Counted from the stretch's first letter, positions 17,329 through 25,792 are shown. The stretch: 64,000 nt of DNA from CAYYMH01 sp964472785 (GCA_964472785.1 CAYYMH010000005.1:65470-129469); one strand, 5' to 3'. The notes: generated by a model from the letters alone, not told the origin. Made by a program: numbers and translations.

Positions 17329-19275
17329 ATGAAGATAATTAAAATATTTGCATTGAGTTTGTTGATTGTTTTCCAGCTTAATAAAATGGCAGTTTCTCAG
17401 TCCCAATATTATGTTCAGGGAGATTCTATTTTTCAAATATACCGACTTCAGGAGGTTTTGGTTTATGGAAGCCGCGAGCAAATTCCATCATCGATGTTGG
17501 TCGAAATCGATCAGCAACAAATGCAAGCCAGAAACTCAATAACGGTTTCCGAGTTGCTGAAATTTGAGCCTGGCTTGAATTTGACATCAGGCTATAAAGG
17601 TGAAAGCGAAACGCGAATTCGTGGTTTTCGATCGCATGATGTGTTGGTGCTTGTCGACGGTCGTCCTGTCAATCCGGGATATTACGGTAGAGTTGATCTT
17701 TCTATGTTGCCATTGGATAACCTGGCAAAAATTACCATTATCAAGGGTCCGGCATCGGTCGCTTTCGGAGCCAACAGCATGGGTGGCGTTATTAATATCG
17801 TCACCCATAACGGATTGGAAAATTCTCGCACCGTAATTGAAACTAAATTAGGTAAATATCAGTTTCGCCGGTTGAATTTGAATCACAGTCAACAGATTGG
17901 CCAGTTTAATTATTGGATTTCTGGTTACGAGCATCATGCAAATGGCTTTCGAATGAGCGATAAGTTTCAGCCCAACAAATATGAAAATGGCGGTATGAGG
18001 GAAATGAGTTTTTATCATAAAATGGGAATCAGCAGTAAACTGGGTTATCAACACAGTGAAGCCTTATTGATAACAGTTGCTTCAGAATATCATTGGGCAA
18101 AAAAAGACATACCGGTTGCCATCCGTTTTGTTCCGGGTATTGCTCCCCGCTATTGGCGATTTCCGAATTGGGAGCGATACAGCGGTACGATCAGCAGCGA
18201 GTGGAAAACGGACCCCCGGTTAACTTGGAAATCAGTACTGTTCGCGGATGCTTACAACGATAGGCTGATTGAATACAAAACTTCTGAAATGACTAAGGAT
18301 CAGGTAGAATGGAATTCGTTACTGAAAAATTTCACAATAGGTGGATTAATCCACGGACATTACCGACCGTCGAAAAAACATCAACTTCTGGCAGGGATTC
18401 AGTTTCGCCAGGATAGGATAAGAAAGAAAGCGGATGAAGATAAACCGTGGGAGGATCATTTTGCCCTGACCGGCTCGTTATTTTTGCAGGATGATTTTCA
18501 GCCCTGGAAAAATACAACGCTTACACTGGGCGTGGGGTATCATTTTCATCAAATCGACATCGGAAATGCCAACGGAAAATTTTCGCCGATGTTAAGCCTT
18601 CAGCAGCAATTTCCCGATAATTGGAAGTTATTTTCCAGTTATTCTCATACGGTTCGCTTTCCAACGTTGCATAAACTGTACGGCCAGACATCCGGAAATC
18701 CTGAACTTCGGCCTGAGTCTGCTGACAAAATTGAGTTGGGATTTAATAAAATATTTTTCTTCAGAAATCGCGATCAATATTTTTCTGCTGATCTGGCATT
18801 ATTTTACAATAAAATGAACGATCTTATCTATCGCACCACCCGTTCGCTGCGCTATAAAAACATTTCTCAGGCAGCCATGCAGGGCGTTGAAGTGAGAACC
18901 AATTGGTCATTACACAAATATTTCGCTGGCGAGTTCAGCTATAGTTTTATTGCTTTTCCCCAGACCGTTCAGGATGTTAAGGACTATTTGCCAACCAATA
19001 AAGTCCGCCTCATGTTCAATATTACAACTGACTTTGGTACGACACTTAACTATGAGGTAAATTTTATTGACGATCGACAGTTTTATTACACCAGAGAGTT
19101 TGAGGTCACACTGCCGGACTATTTTGTCCATAATGTAAATATTATTCAGGCACTAACAAAAGGCATCAGTCTTCGCTTAGAGGGAACCAATCTGCTGGAT
19201 AAATATTATGAAGAGGAGTTCGGCTATCCCCAGCCAGGAAGGCAGATTATGGGTGGGATTCGAGTGTCATTTTAG
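17329..19275 (+). CDS. TonB-dependent outer-membrane receptor
   Basis: The 648-aa protein has a signal peptide ending near AVSQ and a TonB-box-like segment EVLVYGS. The plug domain (about 55-170) has the signatures TRIRGF, VLVLVDGRPV, IIKGPASVAFGANSMGGVINI, then a 22-strand barrel with FSSYSHTVRFPTL and NPELRPE, and a C-terminal ...GGIRVSF. It resembles BtuB/CirA-type receptors for small metal complexes rather than SusC. Its start abuts the lipoprotein stop. Given the upstream MoCo riboswitch and the Mo/W enzyme locus, molybdate, tungstate or a cofactor complex is a candidate substrate; the sequence alone does not show it. Confidence 0.9.
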   Translation: MKIIKIFALSLLIVFQLNKMAVSQSQYYVQGDSIFQIYRLQEVLVYGSREQIPSSMLVEIDQQQMQARNSITVSELLKFEPGLNLTSGYKGESETRIRGFRSHDVLVLVDGRPVNPGYYGRVDLSMLPLDNLAKITIIKGPASVAFGANSMGGVINIVTHNGLENSRTVIETKLGKYQFRRLNLNHSQQIGQFNYWISGYEHHANGFRMSDKFQPNKYENGGMREMSFYHKMGISSKLGYQHSEALLITVASEYHWAKKDIPVAIRFVPGIAPRYWRFPNWERYSGTISSEWKTDPRLTWKSVLFADAYNDRLIEYKTSEMTKDQVEWNSLLKNFTIGGLIHGHYRPSKKHQLLAGIQFRQDRIRKKADEDKPWEDHFALTGSLFLQDDFQPWKNTTLTLGVGYHFHQIDIGNANGKFSPMLSLQQQFPDNWKLFSSYSHTVRFPTLHKLYGQTSGNPELRPESADKIELGFNKIFFFRNRDQYFSADLALFYNKMNDLIYRTTRSLRYKNISQAAMQGVEVRTNWSLHKYFAGEFSYSFIAFPQTVQDVKDYLPTNKVRLMFNITTDFGTTLNYEVNFIDDRQFYYTREFEVTLPDYFVHNVNIIQALTKGISLRLEGTNLLDKYYEEEFGYPQPGRQIMGGIRVSF

Positions 19276-19541
19276 AATGGATTCAATCAGTTTAAAACAG
19301 CAGAATCGTTAAGGGATTAATGTCAACAAGTTGGTAAAATGGTTTTTTTATAAATCAGCACTTCGTTGATTAGAAAATAGAAGAGATATGCCAGTTTTTT
19401 TTCTTAAAGGTAAGCCAATAACGGAAAATATTGGATAGTGGGCCGGAGATTATTGTTTATGACAGGTGCACGGTGGACGCTCCGGTCCATCTTTCTATCG
19501 TTTACTCCAAAATAAACCGGGTTACCTATTATAGAATATCG

Positions 19542-20159
19542 TCAGTTCAAATCATAATAATCTGGCTTTATCGCTTCAACATAATATTCATCACGGTTAT
19601 CCGTAACACGCGAAACCATAAAATTATTATGCTCAAACTCATTGCCAAGTTCGTTGCCGGCTGGCAGGATGTGATTCGCCACGACTCCGTTTAGTTCGCT
19701 ATGAAATTGATTTAATTCATCGCTGCCACGCAAATGTACGATGGCAACTTTTCCTCCCGGTTTCAGAACCCGCCAAAATTCGTTGATCGCCTGCGTTTTG
19801 TCGTTAATGTGTGGAAATGCATGGAAGGCGATGACGCGGTCGAAAAAGTCATCTTTAAATGGTAGAAATTGGGCATCAGCGCAAAGGATGTTGATTATAC
19901 CGTTTTTATTTTTAAAGGCTTCGGAAACCATGCATTCGGCAAAATCCAATGCGTACACATTTCCCTGATCTTGAGTCAGTGTTTTGAGAATCGGAAAGAG
20001 AATCCCGGTGCCGCAGCCAATATCGAGGATATTTTGAGATTGAGCCAATCCCACCCGGGAAAGTAATTTAAATATTTTTTTGTAATTATCAGTTTGTTTG
20101 TTTTCCCAAGCGGGAGCGAGATCATTAAAATAGGTTCGGGTTAATAAATGATTATTCAT
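19542..20159 (-). CDS. Class I SAM-dependent methyltransferase
   Basis: From ATG at 20159 the product is about 205 aa with motif I ILDIGCGTG, motif II YALDFAE, motif III CADAQFLPF and the post-motif FWRVLKPGGK. This start overlaps the stop of the upstream S-component gene as ATGA, so it is preferred over the in-frame start at 20189. The conserved coupling with an ECF S component and a TonB receptor downstream of nikR suggests a role in metal acquisition, for example modifying a small chelator, but the substrate cannot be read from sequence. Confidence 0.85.
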   Translation of the reverse strand: MNNHLLTRTYFNDLAPAWENKQTDNYKKIFKLLSRVGLAQSQNILDIGCGTGILFPILKTLTQDQGNVYALDFAECMVSEAFKNKNGIINILCADAQFLPFKDDFFDRVIAFHAFPHINDKTQAINEFWRVLKPGGKVAIVHLRGSDELNQFHSELNGVVANHILPAGNELGNEFEHNNFMVSRVTDNRDEYYVEAIKPDYYDLN

Positions 20160-20671
20160 GATTTTTGATCGACAATTTTGAATTTCCATAACATTTTTAA
20201 TAAAAGAGGAATTAGAATGAATTGAAGAGCGACACCGGGTAGCGACTGCAATAATTTATAAGCTGAAAAAAGCTCACCCGGTAAATTGAATAATGGTGCA
20301 ATGATAAATCCTGCGATCACCAGAGAAATCCGCTCCGCAAGAATACCGATGATTAAACACCACCAGAAGGACCACGCTTTCCGATGATATAAATAGGAAA
20401 CCGTACCAGCAGCAGCCAACCCTTCGATGCTCATGATAACTGCCGTCGGAAAAAGCGGCGGCATCCCGGTGATAAAAGCGGAAACCCAGGGACCAAACAC
20501 ACCAACGGAAATCGCATAGGGAAATCTGATCAAAAATCCAGCTAAAATGATTGGGATAAACATCGGTAAAAAGATAGCGCCGGCTCCCACAAAGTGAAAA
20601 ACAAGCGGTACGGTGACACACAACGCCAAAAAAAGAGCAATTAATGTTAATTGATGTGTTTGGCTTTTCAT
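20156..20671 (-). CDS. ECF-type transporter S component (substrate-binding membrane protein)
   Basis: The 171-aa, very hydrophobic protein has five or six predicted membrane segments, starting TLIALFLALCVTVPLVF, with the helix-breaking glycines and prolines typical of ECF S components (PMFIPIILAGF, TGMPPLFPTAVIMSIEG). S components bind vitamins or metals and share an AT module encoded elsewhere; no EcfA or EcfT gene is in the window. It overlaps the methyltransferase start by 4 bp. The nearby nikR and TonB receptor make nickel or a nickel chelate the best guess. Confidence 0.7.
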   Translation of the reverse strand: MKSQTHQLTLIALFLALCVTVPLVFHFVGAGAIFLPMFIPIILAGFLIRFPYAISVGVFGPWVSAFITGMPPLFPTAVIMSIEGLAAAGTVSYLYHRKAWSFWWCLIIGILAERISLVIAGFIIAPLFNLPGELFSAYKLLQSLPGVALQFILIPLLLKMLWKFKIVDQKS

Positions 20672-20702
20672 ACGTTGATTATTCGTTTGATAAAAAAAAA
20701 TA

Positions 20703-20872
20703 TATGATTAGGTCATCTGTTCAGAAATAAATCGTCAAACTTATTATAGTATTGAAAGTTAAATAGCTACATCCCCCCTTGCCCCCCTTCAAAGGGGAGA
20801 TTTTTAAGAGTCCCCCTTTGAAGGGGGATTTAGGGGGATGTTAATAATTGAAAGCTGAACAGAAAACCCAAT
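20703..20872 (+). repeat. 170-bp dispersed repeat, copy 1 (inverted relative to copy at 55294)
   Basis: The segment runs from TATGATTAGG to ACCCAAT and is nearly identical, by eye, to the reverse complement of 55294-55463, with equal length. It has CTGTTCAG (20717-20724) and CTGAACAG (20855-20862) as inverted ends and a C-rich/G-rich palindromic core (runs of CCCCC and GGGGG). It carries no coding sequence. It sits between the TonB receptor stop and the S-component gene, where its core could act as a terminator. Confidence 0.85.
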
Positions 20873-20899
20873 TATAAAAATTATTAATCAAAATAATGA

Positions 20900-22768
20900 C
20901 TATAGATGAAACTGTATCGAACTGTAAAACGTACGTCCGGGCATAGGATATCCTTTTAAAATTTCATAGGATTCGTCAAACAGATTTTCCAAACTCAGTG
21001 ACCAGTTGAAGTTTTTGAATAATTCATAGCTGAATTTCATGTGAACGACGCCGTAATTCGATGATTTCTCAATCGTGGTCTTTGGTGGAAATTGATTCAA
21101 TTGATAACTGGTATATAAATTTTGAATGGCTTCACCATAGAGTGAAACATTGAGTTTGTTTAATTTGTAACTAATGAAGTAATTGAACTTGTTCGGTGCA
21201 AAGGGAATCTTTTCATCCGAATCCAGATACGAATAAGATAGATTCAGCGACAAATGAGTCAGCGGGGTGGATCGAAGCGACACTTCAAAACCTTTCGCCT
21301 TATTAGAACCGACATTCATATTGAGCATTTTCCCCGGCTCCACCACTGCCATCTGAATCAGTTGATCTCCTTCATAATAAAAACCGCAGACGTCAATGGA
21401 AAAATGTTGACCCAGATACTGGTTGATACCGATTTCATAATTCCATAATTTTTCGGGCTGTAAATCTGTATTCGCCGGATTGAATAAATACAGGTCTTTG
21501 ACTGAAGGGGTGCGAAAACCTTTTGCCACTGATGAACGGATCGCGGTTTGAGAGAATGGATGAACCACAACTCCGAATTTGGGAATCCATTCACGACCGA
21601 AATGTGAGTTGTCTTCCAGCCGGACACCGGTTGCCAGCACCAGTTTTTTTGCCACGACTTTTTTCAAATGGACGTAAGTGGCAATCTCATCATTGAAATA
21701 AGTGCCCAAGTTATTGCCGTTGGAATTTGCTGTGCCACCGTATCTTTTGATGTCAAGACCAACCGTTGTTGTCATTTGGTAAGGGAGTTGAAAATTCTGA
21801 AAAGCAATAATGCCATTGGTTTGGTCATCCGATTCCCAGCCATCGGAGAGGCTGTGCTTGCCAAAGTTACCGTGAATTTTAATCGTACCGTCCGTGTTTT
21901 TGAAATTATTACTCAAGGTAATATCAGCTGAACTGCGTGTGATGTCCCCATAGTCGAAATACCCCATCAGTGCAATATCCTGTGGTCCGGGATCATGATA
22001 TTCGTAAGGCGTCATGCTGCCGTTGAACGCGATCTCGTAATGTTTGTTGAAACGATAGCCTAATTTTACCGAGTAATTTTGTCTTTCGAAATCACCGTTT
22101 TCGCGATGTCCGTCGGATGTGTTCAGACTGGCGGACGTGTAGTACTGAAATTTGCCGAGATTGCCGGAGTGTTGGAACAGGTAACCCTGTGTATTATGGC
22201 TGCCGTAACCCAATTTGATATTGGTGTTGAATCCGTTTTTGGGCAATTTTTTGGTAATAATATTGACCACGCCGCCTAAGGCATTGGTGCCGTAAACCGC
22301 TGAAGCCGGCCCGCGCAGTACTTCGACGTGATCCACATTTTCCAGCAGATAGGCATCATTTATCGGGTGGCTGAAAATGCCCTGATAATCGGGACGCCCA
22401 TCGATGAGCATTAATATTTGCGTGTTGGGTTTCCCGCCGATTCCACGAATGTTGATGCTGCCGCCTGCCAATGCTGCAACGCCGAAACCCAGATTGGAAC
22501 GCCGGGTGGTGAAAACACCGGGAGTAAAATAGGAAATAATTTCTGCCGGGGTGGAAAAGTTCGTGTTTTGGATTTCCTGAGCCTCGATAATCGAGATGGA
22601 AGAGGCAACATCCTTTTGGGACATTTCGTATCGCTGTCCGGTTACCACCACCGGTGCGAATTTATAACGGACCGAGTCTGACTCAATTGGATTTTCATTT
22701 GCCATTAAAAAATTTAAAGAAAGGAGAAGGGTTAAAATAAGAATGGTCGTTAAAATTGTTGACTTCAT
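20900..22768 (-). CDS. TonB-dependent outer-membrane receptor of the nikR locus
   Basis: The 622-aa receptor has a signal peptide (to about residue 24), a plug domain with VVVTGQR, SIEAQEI, INIRGIGGKPN, LIDGRPDYQ, VLRGPASAVYGTNALGGVVNI, and a C-terminal barrel with SVAKGFRTPSVKDLYL and a final aromatic strand. It is downstream of nikR on the same strand, 73 bp after its stop, with AGGAGGA before the ATG. Nickel-regulated TonB receptors are known in other bacteria, so a nickel or nickel-chelate receptor is the natural hypothesis. The intergenic segment 22795-22821 has only a weak match to a NikR box, so regulation likely comes from the nikR promoter. Confidence 0.92.
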   Translation of the reverse strand: MKSTILTTILILTLLLSLNFLMANENPIESDSVRYKFAPVVVTGQRYEMSQKDVASSISIIEAQEIQNTNFSTPAEIISYFTPGVFTTRRSNLGFGVAALAGGSINIRGIGGKPNTQILMLIDGRPDYQGIFSHPINDAYLLENVDHVEVLRGPASAVYGTNALGGVVNIITKKLPKNGFNTNIKLGYGSHNTQGYLFQHSGNLGKFQYYTSASLNTSDGHRENGDFERQNYSVKLGYRFNKHYEIAFNGSMTPYEYHDPGPQDIALMGYFDYGDITRSSADITLSNNFKNTDGTIKIHGNFGKHSLSDGWESDDQTNGIIAFQNFQLPYQMTTTVGLDIKRYGGTANSNGNNLGTYFNDEIATYVHLKKVVAKKLVLATGVRLEDNSHFGREWIPKFGVVVHPFSQTAIRSSVAKGFRTPSVKDLYLFNPANTDLQPEKLWNYEIGINQYLGQHFSIDVCGFYYEGDQLIQMAVVEPGKMLNMNVGSNKAKGFEVSLRSTPLTHLSLNLSYSYLDSDEKIPFAPNKFNYFISYKLNKLNVSLYGEAIQNLYTSYQLNQFPPKTTIEKSSNYGVVHMKFSYELFKNFNWSLSLENLFDESYEILKGYPMPGRTFYSSIQFHL

Positions 22769-22841
22769 AAAATGAAATTCCTCCTAAATTTATAAATTGG
22801 TGTTATGAAAATTAATTACGTGCTACCGTTATTTAAAAAAA

Positions 22842-23258
22842 TTATACGCCTTTTCCGGTTGTGGTGGTTACTAATTTTCCGTGTTTCACACCTTTCACGC
22901 TGATTAATTTATCGGCAACCTCCCGGATTTTTTTGGTTGTTCCTTTGACTGCTAATACCTCCAAACAATTATCGTGATCCAGATGCACGTGCATGGTTGA
23001 AATGATGTAGTCGCTAAAGTCGTGTTGAATAGATGTTAAAATGTGAGTCAGGTCCCCGGAATGGTGATCGTAGATTAGGGTGATTGTGCCCACAGATTCG
23101 GCTTCACTGTCCTTCCATTGTTCCTTGACCAGTTCATCCCGGATTAAATCCCGGATGGCTTCGGAACGGGTGGCATAGTTCCGTGCATGAATCAGTTTAT
23201 CAAATTGCTCGATAAGATGTTGTTCAATCGAGACGCCAAAACGATACAGTTTGCTCAT
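22842..23258 (-). CDS. nikR: Nickel-responsive transcriptional repressor NikR
   Basis: A ribbon-helix-helix DNA-binding domain (residues 1-45, RFGVSIEQHL, TRSEAIRDLIR) is joined to an ACT-like nickel-binding domain. The square-planar Ni ligands are visible as H79, H90, H92 and C98, with exactly the spacing of E. coli NikR H76/H87/H89/C95. Length from ATG 23258 is 138 aa, normal for NikR. The longer in-frame start at 23297 would put the operator inside the gene. Its promoter region carries a NikR-type palindrome, so autoregulation is likely. It should repress nickel uptake genes when nickel is abundant. Confidence 0.96.
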   Translation of the reverse strand: MSKLYRFGVSIEQHLIEQFDKLIHARNYATRSEAIRDLIRDELVKEQWKDSEAESVGTITLIYDHHSGDLTHILTSIQHDFSDYIISTMHVHLDHDNCLEVLAVKGTTKKIREVADKLISVKGVKHGKLVTTTTGKGV

Positions 23259-23268
23259 GATTTTCTCC

Positions 23269-23295
23269 GTGTTACGATTGCTGATATAGTAACAC
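23269..23295. promoter_or_regulatory. NikR operator (GTGTTAC-N13-GTAACAC)
   Basis: A perfect 7-bp inverted repeat, GTGTTAC at 23269-23275 and GTAACAC at 23289-23295, separated by 13 bp. This form matches the NikR signal I recall for several non-enterobacterial lineages. It lies 11 bp before the nikR ATG and covers the -10 box at 23286-23291, as expected for repression. Confidence 0.88.
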
Positions 23296-23314
23296 ATTTA
23301 TTTTTAAAAGTCAA
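23286..23314 (-). promoter_or_regulatory. nikR promoter overlapping its operator
   Basis: Read on the minus strand: TTGACT (23314-23309), a 17-bp spacer and TACTAT (23291-23286). The -10 lies inside the NikR palindrome. Confidence 0.65.
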
Positions 23315-23347
23315 GTGATATTTTAAATGGTTTTGAATAATTCAGTT

Positions 23348-23376
23348 TTGACTTGAATCAAAGGAATAATTATGCT
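23348..23376 (+). promoter_or_regulatory. Candidate promoter for the divergent S-component-like gene
   Basis: TTGACT (23348-23353), a 17-bp spacer and TATGCT (23371-23376). It lies about 50 bp from the NikR operator and reads away from nikR. Confidence 0.5.
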
Positions 23377-23465
23377 ATATTTGTTTTTTATAATTGGATC
23401 GAACAAACCGCGTTTTAACCCGAAAAGGTAAATAAATTTAAAAAATAAAGGGAAATCGACATAAA

Positions 23466-23564
23466 ATGAAGTTGAATAAAATTTTCCTTGATCACGGGAG
23501 CGGCGGCAGTCGGTTTGCGGAGAGGCTGAGCAGGGGAATAACTACTGATAATTTTTTAAAGTGA
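23466..23564 (+). pseudogene. HypE-like N-terminal fragment (32 residues)
   Basis: ATG 23466 to TGA 23564 encodes a peptide beginning MKLNKIFLDHGSGGSRFAERL. The DHGSGG segment is the N-terminal signature of HypE and related AIR-synthase-fold hydrogenase maturation proteins. The frame stops where the rest of the domain should begin, and no continuation is seen in other frames before 23590. It looks like the 5' stub of a deleted gene in a nickel locus. A functional small protein cannot be excluded. Confidence 0.5.
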
Positions 23565-23589
23565 CCAATTTTGAGAACAACCACGAATA

Positions 23590-24189
23590 ATGAAACCTAT
23601 TTTCAATAATAGAGAAATCGCGATGATCGCCCTTTTGGCAACGGTCTGGGCAGCAATTGAAATCCAGTTGGGCATTTTGTTGCGAACAATTAACACGCCT
23701 TTTCGCGGTTTAATTTTAACTTTTTTTGCACTGATTATTTTATTCCTGGGACGCAATATGGTGCCCAAACGAGGTGTTGTTTTTCTAATGGGTTTGACTG
23801 CGGCTTTTATGAAATTCCTGTTTTTGGGTGGGATTGCGATTTATCCGGTGATTGCAATTTCAATAGAATCATTCCTGGTTGAACTTTGTTTGTTTCATAA
23901 ACCACCGGGGAAATTACAATTTTATTTGGCAGGCGCTCTTGGGATGGGCTGGAGTTTTTTAAATCCATTTTTAACAAAAGGTTTGCTGGCTGGTTGGGGA
24001 ATTTTAAAAGTTTATCAAATGTTAATTGAAAACGGAGCCTCGCTATTGGGTATTAAACAGCAGGCCTTTGGTGTTTTTATAATGTTATTTGGTTTACATC
24101 TTGTTTTGGGTGTTATTGCCGGGATATTTGGCTGCAAATTTTCGCGGCTGATTATTCGGCGTTACAATGGATTTGTGATTTCTGAATAA
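23590..24189 (+). CDS. Polytopic membrane protein resembling an ECF S component
   Basis: The 199-aa protein has about six hydrophobic segments, including IAMIALLATVWAAIEIQLG, LILTFFALIILFLG and a C-terminal VFIMLFGLHLVLGVIAGIF. The size and glycine-rich helix layout, with an N-terminal motif of the A.WAAIE type, resemble S components, but I cannot name the family. It is divergent from nikR and may fall under the same operator. A nickel or cobalt uptake role is inferred from position only. Confidence 0.6.
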   Translation: MKPIFNNREIAMIALLATVWAAIEIQLGILLRTINTPFRGLILTFFALIILFLGRNMVPKRGVVFLMGLTAAFMKFLFLGGIAIYPVIAISIESFLVELCLFHKPPGKLQFYLAGALGMGWSFLNPFLTKGLLAGWGILKVYQMLIENGASLLGIKQQAFGVFIMLFGLHLVLGVIAGIFGCKFSRLIIRRYNGFVISE

Positions 24190-24216
24190 TTGAGAAAATA
24201 TTCAGGAACTTCAATC

Positions 24217-25701
24217 TTACAAAATCCGTTTAGCGCCTTTATAGCGAATGCGATAATACCGTTTGTTTAGAGAGCTGATCGTTACCCCGCGCGAAGCACT
24301 CGAATGAATAAATTTATCCCCGCCAATATACAAACCGACATGAGTGACTTTATACGCCGGTCCGTATTTGCTGAAAAAGACCAGATCCCCAAATTGGAGA
24401 TTCCCTACTACTGGATTTCCCACAAGAAATTGACGACTGCTGGTACGGGGCAAATAGATGCCCTGTTCCTGATACAGCCGTAACACAAAGCCGGAACAAT
24501 CAATGCCGGATTTGCTGGTGCCACCCCAGTGATAAGGCGTTGGCGGTGGTCCCAAATATTCCTGAATGCTCTGCCACATTAGCTGCTGATTAATTGCTGG
24601 ACGACCGGCAGAATTGTAAAGGCCAGAAGGCGCTTTAGTTGAGGGCGTGGGTTTTTTCGGCTGCAAATAGGATTGTTGAGAATAATCGGGTGGTACCGGT
24701 TTCCGTTTGTATTTTTTCTGATCTTCGCGAATGAGTTTCGATTGTTTCTTTTCCAGGCTGGCGATGAATTCAATTTCCTCATTCACCAATTTTTCGGGAG
24801 ACTGAACATCCTCGACTTGTGCCAGGCGGACAAGAAGCGATGTTGCCAGCTTTTCTGCTGAAAGACCTTGCTTCACTCCCCGGATTAATCCCTCATTTAC
24901 AGCATTGATGACATCGGCTGACCATTCATCCTCAATTGCCGTAAAATAAATCTCTTCTGCTATTGTTCTCGGTATTTCATTTTCGATTGCCTTTTGTAGC
25001 GCTTGATAAGCAATATCCTGCCGCTGTGCTTCCCGGGGAGATTGCTCCTGCTGCGTTTTTAAAAAGTTGATGGCATTGTTCACAATTTGAGTGGCGCTGG
25101 CTGTTTGAATTTGCTGGTCAATTGAAATAATCAGCGTTAGCGCCAGCTTTTTCGCTGGAAGTTTCTGGTTTACACCATCGATTAAACCCTGGCAAGCGTA
25201 CTCGATGGTTTCACCGTTCCAGTTATTGTACAATCCATAACTAATAAACTCCTCTGTGACCAGCGGATCGATGTGCTTATCCATCAATTTTTCGATACCT
25301 TTGGCTGCTTTTTCCAGTTGTTTAGCCGAGAGTTTGGTAGAAATACCCACCAATGCTAAATCCTGGACATAGACATCAGGCGCTCCGTTTATTTCTGCCC
25401 GGTATGCTTTATAAATAATATCTGCGATGATATCAACTGATGCCTGCTCAAAATGTAATGCAGAGATAGTTGCTGCCATATTTTTGAGTACTTTTTCATT
25501 CAGTGGTTGCTGCTCGGATATCGGCTGAAACAAATTCGTTAATTCCTTGATGAGCTGCTGTTGTTCGTAGTTGGAGAGGCCTTCAACTAAATAAACCGTT
25601 TGCTGGATTTGGATGTTTTGTTGAGCCTTGAGCGACGAAAATGAGAGTATGAAAAATATAAGCGTGATTTGGAAACAAGACAAAATGAATGAATTTTTCA
25701 T
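24217..25701 (-). CDS. Secreted NlpC/P60 cysteine peptidase (cell-wall hydrolase)
   Basis: A 494-aa protein with a signal peptide (to about residue 26), a long N-terminal region of repeated helical units, and a C-terminal NlpC/P60 domain. Catalytic residues are C402 in DCSGF, H454 in THVGLY and H466 in FIHSS. The N-terminal units share a recurring pattern of the form GV.QKL.A.KLA..L, found three or four times, suggesting tandem helical repeats. A Pro/Gln/Ser-rich linker precedes the catalytic domain. The family cleaves peptidoglycan stem peptides (gamma-D-Glu-mDAP bonds). Confidence 0.9.
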   Translation of the reverse strand: MKNSFILSCFQITLIFFILSFSSLKAQQNIQIQQTVYLVEGLSNYEQQQLIKELTNLFQPISEQQPLNEKVLKNMAATISALHFEQASVDIIADIIYKAYRAEINGAPDVYVQDLALVGISTKLSAKQLEKAAKGIEKLMDKHIDPLVTEEFISYGLYNNWNGETIEYACQGLIDGVNQKLPAKKLALTLIISIDQQIQTASATQIVNNAINFLKTQQEQSPREAQRQDIAYQALQKAIENEIPRTIAEEIYFTAIEDEWSADVINAVNEGLIRGVKQGLSAEKLATSLLVRLAQVEDVQSPEKLVNEEIEFIASLEKKQSKLIREDQKKYKRKPVPPDYSQQSYLQPKKPTPSTKAPSGLYNSAGRPAINQQLMWQSIQEYLGPPPTPYHWGGTSKSGIDCSGFVLRLYQEQGIYLPRTSSRQFLVGNPVVGNLQFGDLVFFSKYGPAYKVTHVGLYIGGDKFIHSSASRGVTISSLNKRYYRIRYKGAKRIL

Positions 25702-25765
25702 TGTTCTACTTCCAAATTTTTACAGTTTTTTTGTTATGGACAGATTAAAACAAAAGAATAAAAAA

Positions 25766-25792
25766 AGCGGCGCATTTTAATTTTACGCCGCT
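25766..25792 (-). terminator. Intrinsic terminator of the cytochrome gene
   Basis: AGCGGCG (25766-25772) pairs with CGCCGCT (25786-25792). On the minus strand the stem is followed by a T-run (complement of the A-run at 25759-25765), a textbook rho-independent terminator after the gene ending at 25819. Confidence 0.88.

Noticed and set aside
19431..19694. 87-residue plus-strand frame after the TonB receptor
   Set aside because: It overlaps the methyltransferase gene on the other strand, and its composition is like noncoding shadow.
22795..22821. Second NikR box before the TonB receptor gene
   Set aside because: The GTAGCAC/ATAACAC pair has the right 13-bp spacing but four mismatches to the palindrome, so it is not convincing.
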